Under the pieces are notes generated by a model. The model saw only the letters and a list, made by a program, of their open reading frames with translations. It did not search any database and was not told the origin of the DNA. Shown piece after piece: positions 56,736-64,000 of a stretch of DNA of 64,000 nucleotides. How positions within the stretch are numbered: the stretch's first letter is position 1; each line of letters begins with the position of its first letter. The position numbers were made by a program, and so were the translations under genes. Where the stretch lies: positions 15,626,694 through 15,690,693 of the forward strand of contig NC_092200.1 of NCBI RefSeq assembly GCF_043641665.1, given 5' to 3'. Source of the stretch: Enoplosus armatus. Its lineage: Eukaryota > Chordata > Actinopteri > Centrarchiformes > Enoplosidae.

Positions 56736-57060
56736 CTCTTCGGCAGCAAAAAGAGCAGCGCCAGGCAGAGACAGTATATCTGGGAAATGGAATCCTTTGA
56801 CCGTTTATTAATCAATAAACACATTGGGTTGCATCAAAGCGTGACGCATTTTGGTCTGTTTTTTAATGTCACTGATTAATTTTACCAGGGGTCCTTCGGT
56901 GCTGCAGCCGGCTGACAGCTAACAAATTGTGTGCAAGCCTGTGTGTGGTTGAATCTGATGTAGTAAATACTGCGCTGCTGTAAAGAACACGGGTCAAAAT
57001 GGGCAGCAAATGATCAGCATTTCTATCACATTTCTCAGTATGAAATACAGGCATAATTTT
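56736..57060. other. Candidate conserved non-coding element with TCF/FOX cluster
   Basis: The centre is a symmetrical arrangement: CCTTTGA (56794-56800), GTTTATT, AATC, AATAAACA, then CATCAAAG (56832-56839). These are TCF/LEF-like sites facing each other around a pair of inverted forkhead-like sites. CACTGATTAATTTTACC follows near 56870. There are no repeats. Confidence 0.4.
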
Positions 57061-57373
57061 TTTTTAAAGCTGTGTGGACGGTGCACAAGACAGCCATACT
57101 GGTCCAGTGTTTTTCTGGCTCAGTTTTTAGATACACAGAACAGAATGAATGCCCATATATATGTTGTCTCTGCGTGTTGACATCTAAAGGCCCTCTATCT
57201 CCTGAATCTTTCGGTCGAGGCATGTAAGTTGGAGGCTGGACGAGATTGAAAGTGAAAGCCTTCCAGTTTTATTTAACCCTGTCCCTCTGATTCAATATGA
57301 AGCCTGCCTGTGTGCAGATGATAACTGAGAGCAAAAGGTTGACATCAATAGGACTGACTGACTGTCTCTGCTT
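57061..57373. other. Unannotated intergenic sequence
   Basis: No gene. Mixed composition with no repeat assigned. Confidence 0.45.
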
Positions 57374-57498
57374 GTGTGTGTGTACCAGTCTGTCTACATG
57401 CATACATGCATCATGTTAGGGGGTGTGCATGACTGTGTGCATCTGTGTGTCCTCGAGTATATATATATATATATATATGCGTGTGTGTGTGTGTGTGA
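57374..57498. repeat. Compound GT/TA microsatellite
   Basis: Imperfect GTGT and CATG units lead to a TA run (57458-57478) and a GT run (57481-57498). Confidence 0.93.
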
Positions 57499-57549
57499 CA
57501 GTAACACCCCAGATAGACAGGACTGCTGGCAGACAGCCGGTCTGTCAGT

Positions 57550-57810
57550 GAGTGATTAGTGAAACCTGCTACACTAATAATCCCCCTGTAATAGTTTTCT
57601 CAGAAGATGGCCTATTTGATTATTGGAATTCATTGGGGCCTTTAATTACATGCGGCAGACATTTCCAGGCTAATTTGTACCTCCGTCCCGTTTAGCATTT
57701 CAAAGTGGCAAATCGTTCGCAGCACTTTATTAGACATCTCCAATTCCTCACGCAATATTCTCTGCGCCCTCAGCCACGTCAATGAGAAAGCATTTTAGAG
57801 AAAGTAAATA
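57550..57810. other. Strong candidate conserved non-coding element
   Basis: Repeat-free, with GATTATTGGAATTC, GCCTTTAATTACATGCGG, CAGGCTAATTTGTACC and GCACTTTATTAGAC. The density of TAAT cores is high and there is no coding signal. Confidence 0.4.
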
Positions 57811-58650
57811 AAATAACTGATTTTTTTGCACATGAAGGTAACACAATCTGGACACATCATTAAACATACAGTACATTTGACTCTTATTAAAATCCAACCT
57901 CGGTTAAGGTACTGATTGAATTTGTGGATCATTTAGATGCATAGATGGGTTCAAAGTGACATAGCTAGCCTGTTTTCTACCCAATATTTCTGAGACAAAA
58001 ATATTGCCTTTGCTTTCCCCCCATTGGAATTATTATTTACCTCTTTACTTTTTCAGAAAATTAAGTGAAGACAATCCAGACTAAAACTGTAGTAGCATCT
58101 CCTCAGGGTCAAGTGAAAAGAAATGCCAAATTTGCCCAAGTAAAAGTCACCATAAAGTAACCGATTGTTTAAACAGCAATTCACCAGTATTTCTCAGCCA
58201 GAATTAGGTAGTTTGTCCAAAACACTTTTTACTCTTTTACTGCATGTGTTCAATAATTCCTCAATAACTTAACTCAATAACTTAGATGTGTAGGTTCCAA
58301 TTACCTATGCATCTAAGGGTTAACAGCTTTGATGCATGATAACAATTTAATGAGGGCTTAATTTCAAAAGCTGATGCAAACGTTTTATCAATTCTCAAAT
58401 CTATTAAATACACTATAGCATCATTTGTCTTTCAGTACCTGGTAAAACACCAGGTAACAACACCACAGTAAGACTGACTGTCACAGGTCAGGTTCAGGTA
58501 TAAGCTAATTGATGTGATATTAATGCAAACACTTTTTTTTTCCCAGCTGTATTGCTTGTGTTGCCAGATGAAAGGAACTTCCACTCATATGAAAATCTAA
58601 TAACATTCATCTCAAAGGGAGTTATTGAATTTTGATGTTCTCCCTATGAG
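57811..58650. other. Unannotated AT-rich intergenic sequence
   Basis: No gene or assignable repeat. A small local duplication (CAATAACTTAACTCAATAAC) lies near 58263. Confidence 0.5.
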
Positions 58651-59050
58651 CGCCATTTATATAACTTAACAGGAAATCAAAAGCCATTTGACAATCCAAG
58701 GAATCAAACAGTGCTACACGGGCTTATCGTCCTCATCTGCTCTTGAAATTTTATGAAAGTAGTTGTTTCTTCATTTCCTCTTCCTTTTCTTTTTCCCAAT
58801 CACAAAAGCCTCCAAGGTGTACTTTTGTTATGTTTTTTCCCCCGTCCTATTTCTTAGACTTTTTCTCTAATTACTGAACCACTGCTATTACAGCCATGAA
58901 TTACTCCTTTTCCTCCCTTCTGGCCGTAGATGCTTGAAATGATTCCTCTGCCTGCCTACACTGATAAGGTGAGGAAGCCTATCTTGATGCTGCTCGCTGA
59001 GGAAGCGTGATTAGATCTAAACTATAAAGTCACTTTAGTCTTTTCTAAAA
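58651..59050. other. Candidate conserved non-coding element
   Basis: Pyrimidine-rich parts alternate with CTCTAATTACTGAACC and CATGAATTACTCC. Repeat-free. Confidence 0.3.
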
Positions 59051-59636
59051 CAGCCGCGAGGCAAAAAGTTCTCACTGTAGAAAAATGTAATCTATAGGAC
59101 AAAACGGTCAAACAATCACCTATACATTGTTGAGGCTTCCATGATCTCTGGAACATGGTGATATCTTTCAAGCAATACTGCTCTAGTTTGTTTTTCCCCT
59201 TTGCAGTCTGTCAGCTAATGCTGCTATCTAGCGAACATTTACCATTGTGAGATTCACAGTTGTTACCTTACAAAGCGGAGCCCAACCTACGTTGCATCAG
59301 TCACAAAGCACAGCTGACGAAACGCGCTAAATCCACAAACCCCTCAGAGTCACATCAACTATTTCAGTGGAGAAACAAAATCCCGAATAGGCCTTTTTCA
59401 CAGCAGACATTTTGAATCGTCATGAAAAGCACAGGTGTCATTAATACCATTGATGACAAGTGTCCTAGCCAAGTGAATCTGTGTGTCCCAACGTGTCTGC
59501 CAGAAGTATACACAGGCAATTGTACTGTAACGTTAACCATATCAATTTATTCAGCCCTATTATGCCAAATGTGTGTGTGGGGGAAAAGACTATGGCGTCT
59601 TTAAGAAAAGGTATTTCAACTACACAGTGGAGTTAG
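59051..59636. other. Unannotated intergenic sequence
   Basis: No gene. GTCAGCTAATGCTGC near 59211 may belong to family C debris; the rest is unassigned. Confidence 0.4.
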
Positions 59637-59735
59637 TCTCTTAACAATAAATGAACCATTTAGAAAAAGGAGAGAGTCAAAATGAGGCTTTTAAGTAGCT
59701 GGTCATGATGATACAGCTGACTGTCATCAACCTCT
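59637..59735 (+). repeat. Family C interspersed repeat fragment
   Basis: AATAAATGAACCATTTAGAA, then GAGAGAGTCAAAATGAGGC and GATGATACAGCTGACTGTC, match the order of the copy at 55245-55345. Confidence 0.6.
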
Positions 59736-60415
59736 TTTTAACATCTTACTTCACAGTTCTGTTTCACCAGCACAGGGCTTCTCCTTTAACTTTGTCTGAG
59801 TTTCAGCTTGTATTTCTGCGAGTGGACACGATGGTGGTCTATCTTTTAGCCATGGGGGTAGAGCGACCAGGCTTTGACTTCTGGTTCAAGGTTAATGCCT
59901 GTTGGCTCACCTCTGGACACACACGGCTGTGATTGATGCATGCTCAGTCGCCGTGCCCGAGGGATTAACACTACCCGAATAACGGCAACGTTTACATTCA
60001 GTGACCTCTTGCATCACCTTCCCACTCTGGCATGGATTACTGTCACAAACGTTGCCGTTCGTGTTCCTTGTCTACTTTTGTTTTCCAAACAGAATACAAA
60101 TTTCTTAATAAAATGAGGGGGGTTGAGAGAGAGCTTTGTCTGAGAAACATATGGACCAGGAACTTTTTTAAGTGCCTCAGACCCCCTAAAGACACAATTT
60201 TATTTACTCATTTTATTTGAGTAAAACTAAATCTGACTTTGGAATTCACAATTAGTCTGAGATCTTATTTAGGCCGAATACAAATTAGGATAGATAGCTT
60301 GTGTGTTGGGATGGCTTCCTATGAAACCACACCAACAGCTGTTAAAAAAAAAAAAGTATGCCTCAGAAAGAGACATCCGTGTGATGCTGCATTTCTTTCA
60401 CCTCATAATGCATGT
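59736..60415. other. Unannotated intergenic sequence
   Basis: No gene. A-run at 60344-60355; GGAATTCACAATTAGTCTGAG near 60241 resembles a homeodomain-type site. Confidence 0.45.
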
Positions 60416-60660
60416 GATGTGTAAACCGGGCCCTTGGGCGATGGACACGCTGCATGTGTATTGCACCACATGAGAGTCGATCACAGGCCATCTGGTCAGG
60501 CCCGGCAACAGCCCTGCCCGAGGCAAACTGTACAAGCAAGTCATTTATAAGTGTCGCAGGTGGTCCCCCGCGTCCTCAAACACTGTAATGAGTAATGAGG
60601 GTTAGTCCGTCGAGGATCTGTCTTCCAGCAGGGGCTGCAAATGCAAGGACACCAGATTCA
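60416..60660. other. Candidate conserved non-coding element
   Basis: GC-richer, repeat-free block (CGGGCCCTTGGGCGATGG; GTAATGAGTAATGAGGG). No coding evidence. Confidence 0.3.
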
Positions 60661-62296
60661 CCAGCAGGTAGTAGTTTGATAATGCAATATGTGAATATGA
60701 CCAGCAGGCTATATATATGCATTAACACAGTGACCTTCGTTTATGTGATTTATAATGCATGTTGCTACAGTCGTTTTTTGTTATTGACAATGAAAATCTA
60801 ATATTGAAGTAATCATCTGCATCCCTTTCATGTAAATCAATGTTTGTCTTACCAAACTTAGAAACTTTGTGGTGACTTTTCTTTAGTGTCTTTATTGGTT
60901 TTAGATGCAAGATGGACAGACACATCTTACAAAAGCTAACAATTAAGTGCAACTGAACAAGAACGTCTGCACGGTGGTAAAACAAGAAGATAAATAAATG
61001 ATAGAATAAACATGAATTAAAAAACACATTAATCGATGAATGAATACATAGCCAGATATCCAGGCAGTGAAGTGTTCCTACATTTTATAGAACACTGAAG
61101 GTTTGTCCTTGAGCCGGTCATGGCTTCCAGAGGGTGGAGTTCTATTATACTTTGTAACCACTGTGAGGGGGAAACTGGCCTATGGGGCAGCTGAAGAGGC
61201 GGGCCTGTTGTCCCCAGCTTAGGCCAACACCAAAAAAGGGAATGACAGCGTTGGGGAGCGTGCAGTCAAAGGTGAGGACCAGGAGTGCGTGGTTATTGGT
61301 GGCCTTATATGTTCCTCTCATGTGAATTCACAGGGGTCAAGAGAAGAGGGGATACGCAATGCTGCTGCACAGTGGCAAGGAGAAACGGCAGGCTGGACGT
61401 TGTTTCAGATGGACAGAGTGTGATGGACAAGACACCTGGCACAGTTCCAGTAGGAAGAGTAGCGCTACACAACAACAGGAATTCCAAAATTCTGACTCAC
61501 AAAAGGAAATTCTCCATTAGTCTCTGCTGGAAAAGTCACGCTTCTCACACTTTTAGAGTGAAAGCAGGGATGTGCTCATAGCATTTCCCATCTAAAGTGA
61601 AGGACAGCGTTAGAGCATGAATGTATGGCACATAATCATACACAAATACCATCTCACCTAGTGACTTCTTGCTATAGGGCTGTTAACAGAGAGTTGGAAA
61701 CACTTTAGTAATGCGTTTAGAAAAACTCCATTGATGAATAGACGAAGAAAATAGTGCCAATTTATAGAAACTCTGTTGCGATCAACAGAAAATCCAAGGA
61801 AAAGAGGTCACGGTGCCGCCCACACTGTTTGACTGACAGCTGATCTCTGGCAAGTTCAGTGCAGACACACCACAGAGTCTTTGGCTGCTTAACTCCAAAG
61901 ATGGAGCCAAGAAAAGAGAGAAACACACACAGAAAAACAGGTTTGGTGGATTACTACTACTTTACAGCTACATTACCACTCGAAAATCCATTGATAAAAG
62001 AAAGCCCTCAGCGCCGGCACCACTGCTGCCACACAGTGCAGAAAGTTCTGCAGCGTAGATCAGAGTAGCGTATATAACGGGATCATGGTGTCCTTCCCTC
62101 CTCTGCCACAGTCTCCCACTCTTCTATATCTGAGGACCTAAAGACTGCTGTCCCTGGCTAATAATTGCTGACACACCAAAGCCAACATAGCCCAGCGAGC
62201 CTTTAATAGTTTTCATTTTTCTTCCTTACAGGATGGCCTCTAAGGTGCCATCATGAATGATCAGCACGCAGCCGCCACTGCAGCTCCCTGTGCAGG

Positions 62297-62299
<3 letters not shown>
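60661..62299. other. Unannotated intergenic sequence
   Basis: No gene accepted. The 98-codon frame at 61285-61581 and 101-codon minus-strand frame at 60722-61027 show no family features. TAGGGCTGTTAAC at 61677 resembles a hAT-type end without a partner. TTTTTCTTCCTTACAG at 62216-62231 has the form of a splice acceptor, but the sequence after it runs within 70 bases into a CA repeat. Confidence 0.45.

Positions 62300-62342
<43 letters not shown>
62300..62342. repeat. CA microsatellite, about 43 bases
   Basis: A perfect CA/AC repeat following GCAGGCTG. Confidence 0.97.
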
Positions 62343-62346
<4 letters not shown>

Positions 62347-63782
62347 AGCCTATAGCCATCCCAGACATCTCTCAGCTCTCTGGCCATTACTCCCTCTGTG
62401 TCTTCCTCACCTCTCATCTCCACCCCATACAGACAATTTATATAAAAGATTTTCCTGCCCACACCTTTCATCACAGGGCCTATTTTCATCACAGGGCCTA
62501 TTTCACAACATTAATACTCTCTCTCTCTTACCAAAACCATCAAAACATTAATTCATAAACTATTTCTGGGGTACTATTTATCAGATCCTGACAGAGAATT
62601 GTGGCTGGTATATTACCCTGACCTAAGCTGTTTGAGCTCCTCTGCACCGGTTATGAACTGAACATTATTTAGTCCAGAAAGTCCTAAAATTGTGGCAAGT
62701 AATGAATAGAATGAATCACTGGAAAACGAAGAGCCCAAAAGGCTGATATAATCCACTTGTGTGGAAATGTCTGTGAGGAATTGTGCGCTCTTATGTTCGG
62801 CCTTGCAAGTCATTAGCGGGGCAGTATGCATGGGTGGAGGAGAAGCGGAGCGTGGAGTCTCAGCAGAGGCCGATATCTCCCACATCACTACTTGGTGCCC
62901 AGTGTGGAGGCGACCTGCAACACTTCCCAGCAACTTCACCATCTGATGTTAGTCCTATTATTACTCTAACTCCAAACCCTTTTATTGTAGTAAATTATTA
63001 GGATGATCTACATCCATATTGTGAGATGCATGCTGTAGAAACAGGACATTAAAACACGATCACACTTACTTTGACAGGAACTTCCAATCTTGAATTTTTT
63101 GTAGAGCAGTCCCTGAATTAAAATTCCTCCGCATCAGAATAGATACAGTATTTGGGAAATTTTTGTACTATTGCCCATACACCTTATTTTTCAATGTTGT
63201 CCAATCACTGATTCAAAATCAGAAGTGCTGTATTCAGTAATGAATTTCAAGGTAATTCAAAATATGTCGTTTTTATTTTCAGACTCATTTTAAAATGTGA
63301 GTTCTTCTGATTTGAAGTCTTGTGAATAGAAAATTATATGAATGAATGTTCTGCTGAGTGTTGACGGAACTCATTAGCATATTTCCAAGCATGCAAGGTT
63401 TGAGGGTTAAACTAGAGGCCTTTCTTTCTGATGGAAACTTGCCCTTGGTCTCTTAAGTAGAATTAAAGGCGCCCTGTGGCATTTTCTACATTCAGTTTTT
63501 CTCACCAAAGGCATTGCCTGTATCCTTGAGGTCTGTTGTTGAATGCATTTCCTTATAAAACTTTTGCAAAGCTGATTTTGGTATATTTGAGCTCAATGGA
63601 ATCAGCCTCAAGTGTTGTCTTTTCACTAACCCTGGTACAAAAACAGCTGCAACACTTGTTTTCTCAGTTGGTTTTACACAACAATAACTCATGAGCCCAA
63701 TAACAAACAATTTAAGTTTAGTTCAGTTACTTAACCCCACAGTACAGTTTTTTTTGCATTTAAAAAGAAAAAAGTAAATTTC
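62343..63782. other. Unannotated intergenic sequence
   Basis: No gene accepted. A short direct duplication (TCATCACAGGGCCTATTT twice, 62468-62503) is present. The 109-codon minus-strand frame at 62613-62942 overlaps two plus-strand frames and shows no family. Confidence 0.45.
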
Positions 63783-64000
63783 CATCCATCCATCCATTTT
63801 CTTCCGCTTATCCACAGCAGGGTCACGTGGCAGCAGGCTAAGTAAGGTAGTCCAGTCGTCCCTCTCCCCAGCAACGTTTTCCATCTCCTCCTGGGATATC
63901 CCGAGGAGTTCCCAAGCCAGATGAGATATATCATCTCTCCAGCCTGTTCTGGGTCTACCCCGGGGTCTCTGACCAGTTGGACGTGCCTGGAAAAGGAAGG
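63783..64000 (-). mobile_element. LINE C-terminal coding fragment with ATGG tail, cut by window edge
   Basis: The minus strand from 63935 reads DDISHLAWELLGISQEEM, then ENVAGERDDWTTLLSLLPRD and VDKRKKMDGWMD without a stop. This matches the recurrent C-terminal tail seen in many fish retrotransposon-derived proteins, ending in an (ATGG)n 3' tail at 63783-63796. A stop or frameshift lies just upstream (RLER then stop near 63937), so the copy is broken. It continues beyond the window. An RTE-like clade is my best guess. Confidence 0.75.

Noticed and set aside
61676..61690. TAGGGCTGTTAAC as a hAT-type left end
   Set aside because: No matching inverted right end (CAGCCCTA type) was found downstream and no target duplication could be set.
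62613..62942. 109-codon minus-strand open frame with a reasonable start context
   Set aside because: No recognisable protein family; two plus-strand frames overlap it; no splice structure.

Overview
This window looks like nuclear DNA from a ray-finned fish, most likely a percomorph teleost. I found no supportable protein-coding gene, rRNA or tRNA gene. The evidence for a teleost is the repeat content: decayed LINE fragments with fish-type reverse transcriptase motifs, a tRNA-derived SINE, a hAT-type element with a near-perfect 8-bp target duplication, piggyBac-like TTAA miniature elements, and several interspersed families that I recall as common in perciform genomes. Dinucleotide microsatellites, mainly GT/AC and AT, are also frequent. 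The longest open frame is 147 codons and none of the open frames shows a recognisable host protein family, so the window is best read as intergenic DNA or the inside of a very large intron.

Layout. 1-8 kb: mostly unique AT-rich DNA with one family A repeat, an AT microsatellite and a LINE fragment near 4.4 kb. 8-17 kb: GT microsatellites, a possible TTAAAGG-ended element (10.3-10.8 kb), a 546-bp hAT element (12.2-12.8 kb) and adjoining family A and B repeats (14.2-15.0 kb). 17-25 kb: repeat-poor blocks that look like conserved non-coding DNA, a 14-unit minisatellite (18.2-18.7 kb) and fragments of families D and E. 26-37 kb: a miniature element carrying a perfect RFX X-box, a SINE, a strong CTCF-type motif (30.75 kb), a long-TIR foldback element (32.9-33.3 kb) and a scrambled LINE (35.7-36.6 kb). 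37-41 kb: an RE1/REST-like site (37.57 kb), then nested family B, D, F and A repeats. 41.6-50 kb: the richest run of repeat-free, conserved-element-like sequence, interrupted by one full-length family B element. 50-56 kb: a long family A copy and a nested mosaic centred on an inverted piggyBac-like dimer (52.8-53.1 kb). 56-64 kb: more conserved-element-like blocks, microsatellites and a LINE C-terminal coding fragment at the right edge.

No operon or pathway can be read here because there are no genes. If the window has a function it is probably regulatory: repeat-free blocks rich in homeodomain-like TAAT cores, a TCF/FOX motif cluster (56.8 kb), and single REST, CTCF, RFX and SRF-type sites. 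This pattern is typical of gene deserts beside developmental regulators, but the neighbouring gene cannot be named from this sequence. Conserved-element calls rest on sequence appearance only, because no alignment could be run. The letters A-F for repeat families are labels used only in this annotation.
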